This document shows positions 27,528 to 36,322 of a DNA stretch of 64,000 nucleotides, piece by piece. Positions within the stretch are counted from its first letter, which is position 1. Every line of letters begins with the position of its first letter. Source of the stretch: Pseudomonadota bacterium (GTDB lineage: Bacteria; Pseudomonadota; Gammaproteobacteria; Burkholderiales; Rhodocyclaceae); contig JAFEFC010000037.1 in assembly GCA_018240785.1 (NCBI GenBank), positions 33,087-97,086 of the forward strand, written 5' to 3'. The notes under the pieces were generated by a model. The model made no database searches and was not told where the DNA came from. It saw only the letters and a list, made by a program, of their open reading frames with translations. Both the position numbers and the translations under genes were made by a program.

Positions 27528-28114
27528 CGCGCCTCCTCGCCAAAGGCAAACCGCGCCGCAACCACCGGCCGGAACGCGGCAGCATCCACATCCGGGTCGA
27601 TCCGCACCAGCCTCGCGACCCATGAAACCGATAGTCGATACGAGGGCGTCAGGGCATCCCAGATGCGCATCAGGTCCTCGGTGGACAACTCGGACGGGAC
27701 GATCTGGATCACCTCGTCGCCCGCCCAGCCGGCCTCGGGCGACAGGGAGGACAAATCCAGCACGGGAAACTGGTGCAACTGGCGCAGCGCCCAGGTCAGG
27801 GCCACCTGTTCCTCGTGGGCGGTCATGCCCCACGCGCTCATCAGGTAGTGCAGATCCAGCCCCAGCGGTCCGGCGCCGGATTCGGCCGCCCGCAGGTGGG
27901 CGCTCTGGCGACTGTGCTCATTCACCGAGATGCGGTACAGGAAGAGCGTGATGCGATTGCCCTCCTCCATGTCGCCGGCGAGCTGACCGGCGCTCATCAG
28001 GCTGAACTCACAGGCGGGCATGGTCTGGCCGGCAACTTCCGCGGGATAGGTATTCCGCAGGAAAGTCGCGATCGAGCTGCCGACCGAATGCACACCGAAT
28101 ACGTTCGCCATCGC
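27524..28114 (-). CDS. CIS terminal cap protein, DUF4255 (Pvc16/Afp16-like)
   Basis: 196 residues. I start it at the ATG at 28114 (MANVFGVHSVGSS); longer in-frame starts overlap the upstream gene and add a non-conserved arginine-rich leader. The DUF4255/Pvc16 N-terminal pattern is clear: SIATFLRNTYP, LYRISVNEHSR, PLGLDLHYLMSAWG, HEEQVALTWALRQLHQFPVLD, and a late LSTEDLMRIWDALTPSYRLSVSWVARLV region. The cap would stop tube and sheath growth at the distal end. It is the second gene of the operon. Confidence 0.88.
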   Translation of the reverse strand, partial: AMANVFGVHSVGSSIATFLRNTYPAEVAGQTMPACEFSLMSAGQLAGDMEEGNRITLFLYRISVNEHSRQSAHLRAAESGAGPLGLDLHYLMSAWGMTAHEEQVALTWALRQLHQFPVLDLSSLSPEAGWAGDEVIQIVPSELSTEDLMRIWDALTPSYRLSVSWVARLVRIDPDVDAAAFRPVVAARFAFGEEAR

Positions 28115-28134
28115 CTGTTCCGTATCGAATCTCG

Positions 28135-28389
28135 TCAGTGCGTCCCGCCCGCGCCCCGTACGCCCGCCCACGCATAGATCAGGCGCCCGTCGGGCATGCG
28201 CTGCGCCCGCACCAGCCCGCGCTGCACCAGCACGCCGAGCGCTGCCTCCACCTCATCCGCGGTGGCCTCGACGCCCTCACCCACCAGCCACCAACGCGCA
28301 ATGCCCTGCGCGCTGTCCGCCGCGTCGGGATGACTGGCGAAATACCGCTGTATCGCCCACGTCACCCTCGAGAGGTTGCCATCGAGCAT
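28135..28389 (-). CDS. Small winged-helix-like protein, first gene of the CIS operon
   Basis: 84 residues. The helices SRVTWAIQRYFASHP and GIARWWLV are followed by VEAALGVLVQRGLV and a beta-hairpin (RMPDGRLIYAW), the outline of a winged helix. Similar small proteins occur at the head of eCIS loci near DUF4255. It could be structural or bind DNA. No gene lies upstream for more than 300 bases, so the operon promoter should be near here. Confidence 0.65.
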   Translation of the reverse strand: MLDGNLSRVTWAIQRYFASHPDAADSAQGIARWWLVGEGVEATADEVEAALGVLVQRGLVRAQRMPDGRLIYAWAGVRGAGGTH

Positions 28390-28708
28390 GGCCCTGGCTC
28401 CGAGTTCGGTCCGTGCTTAGTCAGCAAGTACCGCGCCACCTGCTTCCAAATACCTGACGGCGTTGCAGGCAGCGGGATGGCGCAAGACCAGCATAAGCCG
28501 GCATCCGAATCATCGGGTCACGCCCGACCCACCAGATTTACGGTATTGACGACCCAAACTTCGAATGTCTTCAGGGGACTGAAGCCGCTCGCCGGAAGCG
28601 TGAGTGAGGGTCCAGCAGTGTCACGGCGGGTCAAACTTTCCCCACTCAACCGGTACCGGCCACTCCACCTCGCGGCACGGTAAGACCCCAATGGACGCAC
28701 AAAAGGAC
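28390..28708. other. Gene-free stretch upstream of the CIS operon
   Basis: No convincing gene in about 320 bases. It should contain the CIS operon promoter (minus strand), but I could not find a clear -35/-10 pair. On the plus strand a TTGACG at 28545-28550 lies near an AT-richer patch, facing away from any gene. The stretch around 28622-28650 (GGGTCAAACTTTCCCC) recalls ends of insertion sequences, but no transposase or terminal pair is present. Confidence 0.4.
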
Positions 28709-28739
28709 GCCGGGCCGACCGCAATGCGGCCGGCCCGGC
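28709..28739 (-). terminator. Rho-independent terminator after the antiporter gene
   Basis: A perfect 9-base inverted repeat (GCCGGGCCG against CGGCCCGGC) with a 13-base loop that itself contains a short CCGC/GCGG stem. On the minus strand the stem is followed by GTCCTTTTGTG, a short U tract. It lies 27 bases past the antiporter stop, in the right orientation to insulate that gene from the CIS operon. Confidence 0.75.
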
Positions 28740-28766
28740 GATCCCGATGCAAGACCGGAGCAGTCG

Positions 28767-30026
28767 CTACAAGGCCTGGAAAGCGAGAATCGCAACGCAG
28801 GTCGGTGGGAGGGCCGCGAGGAAAAGGCCGAGCGGACTGATCGCTTCGTCCGTGAAGCTCGACTTGAGAATCGCAACGCCTGCCGGGTTCGGGGCGTTGG
28901 CGATGATCGTCAGACCACCGCCCGTGACCGCTCCGGCCACGATTGCGTACTTGAAGTCGAGGGTGACGCCTTCGACCAGCGACGCGAGATACGTCAGCGC
29001 AGCATTGTCGGTCACGGCCGTGAGTGCCGTCGCCAGGAAGTAGAGCAGCGTCGGTTCGACGCCCACCAGCGTCTGCTGCAACCACCACTGCTGCAATCCG
29101 CCCAGCACGACGAGCCCGGCGAGGAAGAAGGCCACCATGAGCCCCTCGCGCAGGATCAGGCGATCCTGGTGCTTCTTGTAGGCTTCGGTGTAGCCGATGA
29201 AGAACAGGAACAGGCCCATGAACACGGCAGGGTGGTGCGCAAATGCGACGACCGCCACGAGGAAGAGGAGGTGGATGCCCGTCACGACGGGTGGCACCTT
29301 CGACGATCCGGATTCACCATGAACATGCCCCCTTTCGGCGAGTTCCTTGCGGAAGAACCAGGTCAGGACGAACGCATTGAAGGTCACCGCCGTCGCGGCC
29401 TTCCAACCGAAGTGGGAGAACATGTACAAGGTGTCCCAGCCCCACTTTCCCGCCACCATCAGCACCGGCGGCGCAGCGAAATGTGTGAGCGTGCCGCCGA
29501 TCGACACATTCACGAACAGCAGGCCTAGCGTGCCGTACTTCAGGCGGTTCGAAAGCTGATACTGGAAAAAATTCTCGCGCAACATCAGCGCGGCCAGGGT
29601 CATTGCCGCCGGCTCGGTGATGAAGGAGCCGAGCAGCGGCACAACTGCGAGGATCAGGAAAAACATAGCAACCGCGCGCGGGATCGGAATCGCGGCCGCG
29701 AACAATCGCACGACCCCGACCACTGCGTTGAGAATGGGACGACTGGCAGCGATCACCATGATGACAAACACGAACATCGGTTCGGTGAAATTGCGCCCGT
29801 CGAGGTAGCCCACTGCGGCCTGCTCGCCCGAAAGCACGAACAACCCCAGAATCAGGATAAATGCCCACAAGCCGAAGACGACTTCGACCTCTGCCAGCAG
29901 GTGCCAGAGTCCGGCGTGCGCCGGCTGGAGATGCGCAAGACGGGCAAAGATCTTGGTCGAGAAGGTGTGCAGCACAGCGATCGCGAAGATCACGGTCGCA
30001 AAGAGTTCGGGGGCGGTATGAGTCAT
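28767..30026 (-). CDS. Putative Na+/H+ antiporter (PF07399-type membrane protein)
   Basis: 419 residues with about 11-12 hydrophobic segments. It starts MTHTAPELFATVIFAIAVLH. Family features include a SFITEPAAMTLAALML segment, SIGGTLTHFAAPPVLMVAGKWGW, and near the end TAVTDNAALTYLASLVEG and IIANAPNPAGVAILK, the last two being the paired discontinuous-helix motifs of ion-transporter-superfamily carriers. It would exchange cations at the inner membrane; the ion is not proven. It has a 184-base upstream gap for its own promoter and a terminator behind it. Confidence 0.82.
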   Translation of the reverse strand: MTHTAPELFATVIFAIAVLHTFSTKIFARLAHLQPAHAGLWHLLAEVEVVFGLWAFILILGLFVLSGEQAAVGYLDGRNFTEPMFVFVIMVIAASRPILNAVVGVVRLFAAAIPIPRAVAMFFLILAVVPLLGSFITEPAAMTLAALMLRENFFQYQLSNRLKYGTLGLLFVNVSIGGTLTHFAAPPVLMVAGKWGWDTLYMFSHFGWKAATAVTFNAFVLTWFFRKELAERGHVHGESGSSKVPPVVTGIHLLFLVAVVAFAHHPAVFMGLFLFFIGYTEAYKKHQDRLILREGLMVAFFLAGLVVLGGLQQWWLQQTLVGVEPTLLYFLATALTAVTDNAALTYLASLVEGVTLDFKYAIVAGAVTGGGLTIIANAPNPAGVAILKSSFTDEAISPLGLFLAALPPTCVAILAFQAL

Positions 30027-30210
30027 GGCGGAAATCTCGCGACTGGTCTGCGGCTGGGCGCCGGACGATACAACAAGGTTTTCGCAGGGGACAAGGCTGG
30101 GAGGCCGGTTCGACCACCGCGTCGCGCACCGGGCGAACCGCGCAGCGACCGAGGACGCGGCGGCCGCGCCAGCGATCTTGAACTCACCGGTGAGCGATCG
30201 CCGACGAGGC

Positions 30211-31410
30211 TCAGCCGGCGACTGGCCTCACCCGACTCGCGGCCAGCTTCGCGCGCTCGCGCGCCTCGTCGATCGAGGCGCCATTGGCGACGGCCACCCC
30301 CATGCGGCGCTTGACGAAGGATTCCGGCTTGCCGAACAGGCGCAGGTCGCTGCGCGGCACCGACAGCGCCTGGGCCACGCCGTCGAAGGCGATCCCGGCG
30401 GCTTCCATGCCGCCATAGATCACCGCCGAGGCGCCCGGCTCACGCAGGGACGTATCCACCGGCAGGCCCAGGATGGCGCGCGCATGCAGCTCGAACTCGG
30501 AGAAGCGCTGCGAACACAGCGTCACCAGACCGGTGTCGTGCGGGCGCGGGCTGACTTCCGAGAACCACACCTTGTCACCCTTGATGAAGAGCTCGACGCC
30601 AAAGATGCCACGCCCGCCGAGGTTGCCGGTAACTGCAGCGGCGATGCGCCTGGACTCCGCCAGCGCGGCCACGCTCATCGGCTGCGGCTGCCACGATTCG
30701 ACATAATCGCCCGCCACCTGCACATGGCCGATGGGCTCGCAGAAATAAGTCTGGACCTCGCCCCGCTCATCGCGCGCGCGCACCGTCAGCAGCGTGATCT
30801 CATAGTCGAAGTCCACGAAGCCCTCGACGATCACCCTGCCCTGGTTCACGCGCCCGCCGGCAGCGGCGTAGTCCCACGCCTTGCTGACGTCTGCAGGGCC
30901 GCGCAAGGTCGATTGCCCCTTGCCGGACGACGACATCACCGGCTTCACGATGCACGGATAGCCGATCTCCCCGTCGATGGCCGCCTGCAGCTCCTCGAGC
31001 GAATCGGCGAAACGATATGGCGAGGTCGGCAGGCCGAGCTCCTCCGCGGCCAGCCGGCGGATGCCTTCGCGGTTCATCGTCAGGCGCGCGGCGCGCGCGG
31101 TGGGAATCACTTCGGCCAGGCCCTCGGCCTCGACTTCCGCCAGCATGTCCGTGGCGATCGCCTCGATTTCGGGCACGATCAGGTGCGGCCGCTCCTGCTC
31201 GATCAGGCTGCGAAGTGCCGCACCATCGGTCATCGAGATGACGTGCGCGCGATGCGCGACCTGGTGGCCGGGCGCATCCGCATAGCGATCCACGGCGATG
31301 ACCTCCACGCCCAGCCGCTGCAGCGCGATGATCACTTCCTTGCCGAGTTCGCCGGCGCCCAGCAGCATGACCTTGAGCGCGCTGGGAGACAGAGGGGTGC
31401 CGAATCTCAT
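30211..31410 (-). CDS. purT: Formate-dependent GAR transformylase (phosphoribosylglycinamide formyltransferase 2)
   Basis: 399 residues. It uses ATP and formate to formylate glycinamide ribonucleotide in purine synthesis, without folate. The N-terminus [31 protein letters not shown] is the NAD-like nucleotide site of the ATP-grasp family; [17 protein letters not shown] is the ATP-binding loop, and [23 protein letters not shown] carries metal-binding acids. The start is ATG 31410 with AAGGAA upstream. It runs alone, between the antiporter and the aminotransferase. Confidence 0.95.
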   Translation of the reverse strand: MRFGTPLSPSALKVMLLGAGELGKEVIIALQRLGVEVIAVDRYADAPGHQVAHRAHVISMTDGAALRSLIEQERPHLIVPEIEAIATDMLAEVEAEGLAEVIPTARAARLTMNREGIRRLAAEELGLPTSPYRFADSLEELQAAIDGEIGYPCIVKPVMSSSGKGQSTLRGPADVSKAWDYAAAGGRVNQGRVIVEGFVDFDYEITLLTVRARDERGEVQTYFCEPIGHVQVAGDYVESWQPQPMSVAALAESRRIAAAVTGNLGGRGIFGVELFIKGDKVWFSEVSPRPHDTGLVTLCSQRFSEFELHARAILGLPVDTSLREPGASAVIYGGMEAAGIAFDGVAQALSVPRSDLRLFGKPESFVKRRMGVAVANGASIDEARERAKLAASRVRPVAG

Positions 31411-31543
31411 GGGAGGGAATTCCTTCGGTGAATGTCCGTTGCTGGGCGGCCGCGCTGGCCCGCCCCAAGCCAGGACTTGTCGTCGCAGCCGGATCCGGTC
31501 CGGCCGCGAGCGTTTTTTCGAGCTTGGCCGATGTCCGGCGACC

Positions 31544-32674
31544 TCAGCCGGGCAGACGCTCGATCGCCTGCTCCAGGGCCGCAACGCTGCGTTCGACTTC
31601 ATGCAGCTTGTCGAGCCCGAACAGGCCGATGCGGAAGCTGCGGTAGTCGGCGCGCTCGTCGCACTGCAGCGGCACGCCGGCGGCGACCTGCATGCCGAGG
31701 GCGGCGAACTTGCTGCCGTTCTGGATCTCCGCATCGTCGGTGTAGCTGACGACCACGCTTGGTGCCTGGAAGCCCGGCGCGGCCACGCTGGGGAAGCCCT
31801 TGCGCTCCAGCGTGGCACGCACCCGCCGGCCCAGTTCGCGCTGTTCGTCACGCACCCTGTCGAAACCGTAAGCCTGCGTTTCCTTCATCACGTCGCGCAC
31901 GCTCGCCAGCGCATCGGTCGGCATGGTCGCGTGGTAGGCATGCCCGCCGCCTTCATAGGTTTCCATGATCTGCAGCCACTTGCGCAGGTCGCAGGCGAAG
32001 CTGGTGCTGGTGGTCTCGTCGATGCGGGCTCGCGCGCGCTCGCCCAGCATGACGAAGGCACAGCAGGGCGAGCCGCTCCAGCCTTTCTGCGGCGCGCTGA
32101 TGAGGATGTCGATGCCGACGTCGGCCATGTCCACCCACATCGTGCCCGAAGCAATGCAGTCGAGCACGAAGAGCCCGCCCACCTCACGCACCGCGGCCGC
32201 CACCGCGCGCAGGTAGTCGTCGGGCAGCATCATGCCGGACGCCGTCTCGACGTGCGGCGCGAACACCATGTCGGGCCGCTTATCGCGGATCGTCGCCACG
32301 ACTTCGTCGATCGGCGCCGGCGCGAACGGCGCCTTGGGGCCGGACTCGACCTGGCGGGCCTTCAGCACGATCTGCTCGGACGGGATGCGGCCCATGTCGA
32401 GGATCTGCGTCCAGCGGAAGCTGAACCAGCCGTTGCGGATGACGAGGCACTTGCGGTTGGTGGCGAACTGGCGCGCGACGGCTTCCATGCCGAACGTGCC
32501 GCTGCCCGGCACGATGACCGCCGACCTGGCGTTGTAGACCTGCTTCAGGATCGCGGAGATGTCCTTCATCACGCCCTGAAAGCGCTGCGACATGTGATTG
32601 AGCGCGCGATCGGTGTACACCACCGAATATTCGAGCAGTCCGTCGGGATCGACATTGGGTAGCAAGGCTGGCAC
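31544..32674 (-). CDS. Class V aminotransferase, alanine-glyoxylate/serine-pyruvate type
   Basis: 376 residues if translation starts at the GTG at 32674, which follows GCGGAG at six bases and gives [12 protein letters not shown], matching the family's usual N-terminus. An ATG at 32749 would add 25 unconserved residues. Key features: [18 protein letters not shown], a [14 protein letters not shown] glycine loop, the FVLDCIASG aspartate, and [10 protein letters not shown] with the PLP lysine. It should transaminate a small amino acid such as alanine or serine with a keto acid. The exact substrate cannot be told from sequence. Confidence 0.85.
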   Translation of the reverse strand: MPALLPNVDPDGLLEYSVVYTDRALNHMSQRFQGVMKDISAILKQVYNARSAVIVPGSGTFGMEAVARQFATNRKCLVIRNGWFSFRWTQILDMGRIPSEQIVLKARQVESGPKAPFAPAPIDEVVATIRDKRPDMVFAPHVETASGMMLPDDYLRAVAAAVREVGGLFVLDCIASGTMWVDMADVGIDILISAPQKGWSGSPCCAFVMLGERARARIDETTSTSFACDLRKWLQIMETYEGGGHAYHATMPTDALASVRDVMKETQAYGFDRVRDEQRELGRRVRATLERKGFPSVAAPGFQAPSVVVSYTDDAEIQNGSKFAALGMQVAAGVPLQCDERADYRSFRIGLFGLDKLHEVERSVAALEQAIERLPG

Positions 32675-32752
32675 AGGCAACTCCGCTGGTAGGGAAAGCA
32701 AGTTCCTGATCGTAGCAAATGCGCGCCGCTTTTCGGCAAATGCGCGCATCCC

Positions 32753-32808
32753 AAGCCGGGCAGATCCAACGGCTCCGCCCGGCTTGCGTCCGCCTGCGCC
32801 GCAGGCGG
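32753..32808 (-). terminator. Double hairpin after the acylase gene
   Basis: Two stems lie directly after the acylase stop: CCGCCTGC/GCAGGCGG (32790-32808, 3-base loop) and AAGCCGGGC/GCCCGGCTT (32753-32785, 15-base loop). Both are perfect. Neither is followed by a T run on the minus strand, so they may stabilise the mRNA end or act with Rho rather than end transcription by themselves. Confidence 0.5.
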
Positions 32809-32809
32809 C

Positions 32810-35416
32810 TCAGCGCGCGGGCAGCGAGAGCTGCTCGACCGAGCGGGTGTCGCGCCTGACCTCCTCAGCCGACCATGGCAATGCCTTGCGGCCGAAGGTG
32901 TCGAACAGTTCGAGCTGATCGGCGTAGTGCTGCGAGCGCATCCCCTGCGGGTCGATGAAGCCGCTCTGACCTGGCCCGAGGACGTCCCAGGCCCGCACCG
33001 CGCCGCGGCCCAGCGCCACCATGTTGTTCTCGGTGCCGCGGTTCATCACCACATGCGTCTGCGCACCCTCGACTTCGAGGGCCTGCGGGATGCCCATGAA
33101 GTTGCTGGTGAAGTAGCGCAGCCGCGCAACCGGCACCTTCCAGTTCGCCGGGACGGTGCCGCCGTACTCCTTGGCCAGCTTGTCCGCCGCCTGGCCCAGC
33201 GCCTCGCGCACCACCTCGAGCGCATCGCGACCGTTGAGGAAGTCGTAGGCCTGCGGCACGCTGGCCGACTTGCCACGCAACACCTGGTAGAGCAGCTTGG
33301 TGCCGACCTGGATGTTGATCGAGCCTGCCGGCGGACGATCAGGCGTCGGATAGCCGGTGGCGCCGAAATAGCGCATGAAGTCCGCAGGCACCTCGTCGGC
33401 AAAGGTCGCCTTCAGCATCGCACCCAGCCAGGCATCGAGGATGGCCGGCGCCGGATGATCGTAGACGCCGTCACGGTTGTCGTCGGCATTCAATCCGTTC
33501 CAGTCCTGCAGCGCGGCGACCAGCGCCTTGCGCGCATCGCCGTCGGGCAGCGGCGCCACCGCGTCACGCAGCACCGGCAGGAAGTAGCGCGCATTGACGT
33601 CGGCCAGGCTGGTGGGCTTGAGCAGACTCCACATGCCCTCCACGTCCATCGGCCCCTTCGCGCGGAGGCGCTGCTCGAGTTCATTCAACCGGTCGGCCGC
33701 GCCCCACGACAGCCAGATCATGTCGGGGTTGGGGTAACCCTTGATCGGCGGGTTGTTCCAGTTGGCGATGTAGCCCTGGCGCGGGTTGTAGATCTTGGGG
33801 TTGGTGTCGAAGGAGAGCAGGCCGTCCCAGTCCATCTCGCCAGTGCCCGGCACCGGCAGGCGCAGGTCGTGACCGGGCTTGCGTTTCGGATATTTGCCGG
33901 TATGCGCATAGCCGATGTTGCCGTCCGCATCGGCGTAGTACCAGTTGATCGTCAGCGCGTGGCGTTCGGCCTGCTTCAGCCACTGTGCCCAGTTCTGCGA
34001 CTGGCCCTTGCGCGTCCACGCGATCAGCGACTGCAGTTCCAGCCCATCCCAGGTGCGCTGCTTGGCATAGGCGACGCCCTGGGCCGGATCGGACTTGACG
34101 ACCACGCCATGCACCGTGCGGAACACATCCAGCGTGACCGGCGCGGCCCCCTTCACGGCGATGGTCTCGGTGCGTTTCTCCATCGTGCGCCACTCGCCCT
34201 TGTGCTGGTAGCGGCTGGGATCGGCCGGATCGAGCTTCTCGGCGAAGATGTCGACGCCATCGCCGAAGCCGGCGGTGGAGCCCCAACTGATGCGCCCGTT
34301 GGTGCCGAACAGCACGCTCGGATAGGCGAACGGCGTGTTGCCGACCAGATCGAAGCCGGCGCCGTGCAGGCCGATGCCGTAGGTGTAGGCGGGCGAGAAC
34401 CAGCCGAACTGCGGGCCGTTGAGCAGGATGGAGCTGGCGCCGCGCGCAAGCTTGCGGCCGATGATCCACATGTTGCTCGCCGCCGGGAAACCGGCCTGGC
34501 CGGTCATGCCCAGCGTGCCCAGTTCGGCCAGCAGCAGTTCGCGCTGTTCTTCCGGCGTGCCGCCGGCCAGGGCGCCATCGGGAGTCTTCGCCAGGCGGGC
34601 CAGAGTGGGCGGAACGTCGTCGTAGCGCGGCAGCGCATAACGCAAGGGCGCGGAGGCCGCCCCTGCGGCGAGCTTCACTGCATATTCGCCTTCCTCCGGC
34701 GCGATCGTGGTCGGCGTCTCGGGGTCGACGATCCACTTCAACTGGTCGAAGATCTGCTTGCCCCTGGCTTCGCCGTGCTTGTCGATGAGGGCGGTGCGCA
34801 GCGCGAGGTTGTCGAGCTCGGTGTTGAAGTCGGAGAAGCGGTTGGCCATCGTGCCGACGAACACCATCGCGACGTCGTAGGCGGTCCACTTCGCCGGCTC
34901 GAAGCCGAAATCGCGGAACTGCTTCGGCATCAGGCGCTCTGGATCGGCCTTCACCTTGTCGAGCCAGGCGTTCATGCCAGCGGCGTAGCCTTCGAGGATG
35001 TCGCGATCCGGCTTCGGCAGGGCCTCGATCTGCGCATGGATGGAGGCCGGCCAGAAATTAGCGCGGGTACCCTTGTCAAAGGCGACGAACTTGTCGCCCA
35101 GCACCTCGGCTACGGTGCCCTGGGTGCTGCGGCGCGCCATCTCCATCTGGAACAGGCGGTCCTGTGCGACCGAGTGGCCGTAGCCATAGAACAGGCCGAA
35201 GACGGTATTCGCATAAACGTGCGGCACGCCCCAGGAGTCGCGGCGTACCGTCACCGTGCCCGCTCGGGCGACTTTCCCGGCTGCGGCAGGATGCGCGGTC
35301 GCGTGTCCGGATTCGGCGCCGGCAGGTGCCGGGATCGACAGGCCACCCAGGGTGGCGATGGCAGCCATGGCGAACAGGGCTCGCCGCAAGCGGGGAGCCC
35401 GAACAGGGTTTTGCAT
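32810..35416 (-). CDS. Penicillin-acylase-family N-terminal nucleophile hydrolase, exported
   Basis: 868 residues from the ATG at 35416, which follows GAGGAG. Residues 1-35 form a signal peptide (basic start, hydrophobic core, AGA-like cleavage site). The family self-cleaves into two chains; the new N-terminal serine is Ser314 in the motif ASNMWIIG, matching the SNMW start of the penicillin G acylase beta chain. FxYGYGHSVAQDRLFQMEMARR and NRGTENNM are further family landmarks. It would hydrolyse amide side chains such as acyl-homoserine lactones or aromatic amides in the periplasm. The natural substrate is unknown. Confidence 0.92.
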   Translation of the reverse strand: MQNPVRAPRLRRALFAMAAIATLGGLSIPAPAGAESGHATAHPAAAGKVARAGTVTVRRDSWGVPHVYANTVFGLFYGYGHSVAQDRLFQMEMARRSTQGTVAEVLGDKFVAFDKGTRANFWPASIHAQIEALPKPDRDILEGYAAGMNAWLDKVKADPERLMPKQFRDFGFEPAKWTAYDVAMVFVGTMANRFSDFNTELDNLALRTALIDKHGEARGKQIFDQLKWIVDPETPTTIAPEEGEYAVKLAAGAASAPLRYALPRYDDVPPTLARLAKTPDGALAGGTPEEQRELLLAELGTLGMTGQAGFPAASNMWIIGRKLARGASSILLNGPQFGWFSPAYTYGIGLHGAGFDLVGNTPFAYPSVLFGTNGRISWGSTAGFGDGVDIFAEKLDPADPSRYQHKGEWRTMEKRTETIAVKGAAPVTLDVFRTVHGVVVKSDPAQGVAYAKQRTWDGLELQSLIAWTRKGQSQNWAQWLKQAERHALTINWYYADADGNIGYAHTGKYPKRKPGHDLRLPVPGTGEMDWDGLLSFDTNPKIYNPRQGYIANWNNPPIKGYPNPDMIWLSWGAADRLNELEQRLRAKGPMDVEGMWSLLKPTSLADVNARYFLPVLRDAVAPLPDGDARKALVAALQDWNGLNADDNRDGVYDHPAPAILDAWLGAMLKATFADEVPADFMRYFGATGYPTPDRPPAGSINIQVGTKLLYQVLRGKSASVPQAYDFLNGRDALEVVREALGQAADKLAKEYGGTVPANWKVPVARLRYFTSNFMGIPQALEVEGAQTHVVMNRGTENNMVALGRGAVRAWDVLGPGQSGFIDPQGMRSQHYADQLELFDTFGRKALPWSAEEVRRDTRSVEQLSLPAR

Positions 35417-35530
35417 GTTGTTTGTCTCCTCACCCGGTTCCGGACGCATCGGATCGCGACGGTCGGGCGACATTCGTTTTTCGTATCTTCGTCACGCGCT
35501 GGCGCCGTACGCCGGCGCGGGCCGCGAATC

Positions 35531-36322
35531 TTAGACGACGAGTGTGGGCGTGTCCATCGCCTCCTTGTCGCGATCCACGGCACCGGCCAGCAGACCCCAA
35601 TTCACCACCTCGATCCGGCCATCGTAATGCTCGACGATCGCGCTGCAGGTATCGACCCAGTCGCCGCAGTTCAGGTAGCGGATCGCGCCGATCTGGCGAT
35701 CGGAGGCCCAGTGGATGTGGCCGCAGATCACGCCGTCCAGACTGCGCTGCTGGGTGGCACGCGCCACCGCATCCTCGAAGTCGAAGATGAAGCCGACCGC
35801 GCGCTTGACCTTCTGCTTGGCGTAGCCCGCAAGCGACCAGTAACCGGAGATGTGCAGCGCGCGCCGCACCCGCGACAGGACGTGGTTCATGCGCACCAGC
35901 CCGTTGTAGGCGACGTCGCCGAGCACGGCCACCCAGCGATGATGGCGGGTCACCTGATCGTACTCGTCGCCGTGGATCAACCAGTAACGCCGGCCATCGA
36001 TGCCCTGGTGCACCCACTCGCTCTCCACTCGGATGTCGCCGAAGGCGATCCCCACATATTCGCGCAGAGCCTCGTCATGATTGCCCGGGATGAAGAACAC
36101 CTTGTCGCCGCGGCGCGCCCGGCGGAGCACCTTCTGTACCACCGTGTTGTGTGACGCCGCCCACTGGATGCCGCGGCTCATCGCCCAGAAGTCGACGATG
36201 TCGCCCAGCATGTAGAGGTACTCGGACTCGTATTCCTTCAGGAAATCGAGCAGGCGTTCGGCCTGGCAGGCGCGCGTGCCCAGATGCACGTCGGAGATGA
36301 ACACGGCGCGAACCTGCTGCAT
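35531..36322 (-). CDS. LpxH-like metallophosphatase
   Basis: 263 residues, starting at the ATG at 36322 that overlaps the glycosyltransferase stop (TGATG). All calcineurin-type metal motifs are present: FISDVHLGT, YMLGDIVDFW, FFIPGNHDE, WLIHGDEYD and GVICGHIHW. This matches UDP-2,3-diacylglucosamine pyrophosphatase relatives (COG2908). True LpxH makes lipid X in lipid A synthesis, but coupling to a GT4 glycosyltransferase suggests a related envelope lipid reaction. Cytoplasmic or membrane-surface; no signal peptide. Confidence 0.85.
   Translation of the reverse strand: MQQVRAVFISDVHLGTRACQAERLLDFLKEYESEYLYMLGDIVDFWAMSRGIQWAASHNTVVQKVLRRARRGDKVFFIPGNHDEALREYVGIAFGDIRVESEWVHQGIDGRRYWLIHGDEYDQVTRHHRWVAVLGDVAYNGLVRMNHVLSRVRRALHISGYWSLAGYAKQKVKRAVGFIFDFEDAVARATQQRSLDGVICGHIHWASDRQIGAIRYLNCGDWVDTCSAIVEHYDGRIEVVNWGLLAGAVDRDKEAMDTPTLVV

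Noticed and set aside
1-28389. A functional prophage instead of an injection system
   Set aside because: No capsid, portal, terminase, integrase or lysis genes are present, while DUF4255 cap, DUF5908 and AAA+ ATPase genes are typical of eCIS loci.
31488-31516. A hairpin followed by six T bases on the plus strand
   Set aside because: It looks like a terminator, but no plus-strand gene ends there and the flanking genes run on the minus strand, where the T run would precede the stem.
32927-36154. A 1075-codon open frame on the plus strand opposite the acylase gene
   Set aside because: The minus strand encodes a clear penicillin-acylase-family enzyme and an LpxH-like phosphatase. The plus-strand product has no recognisable pattern.
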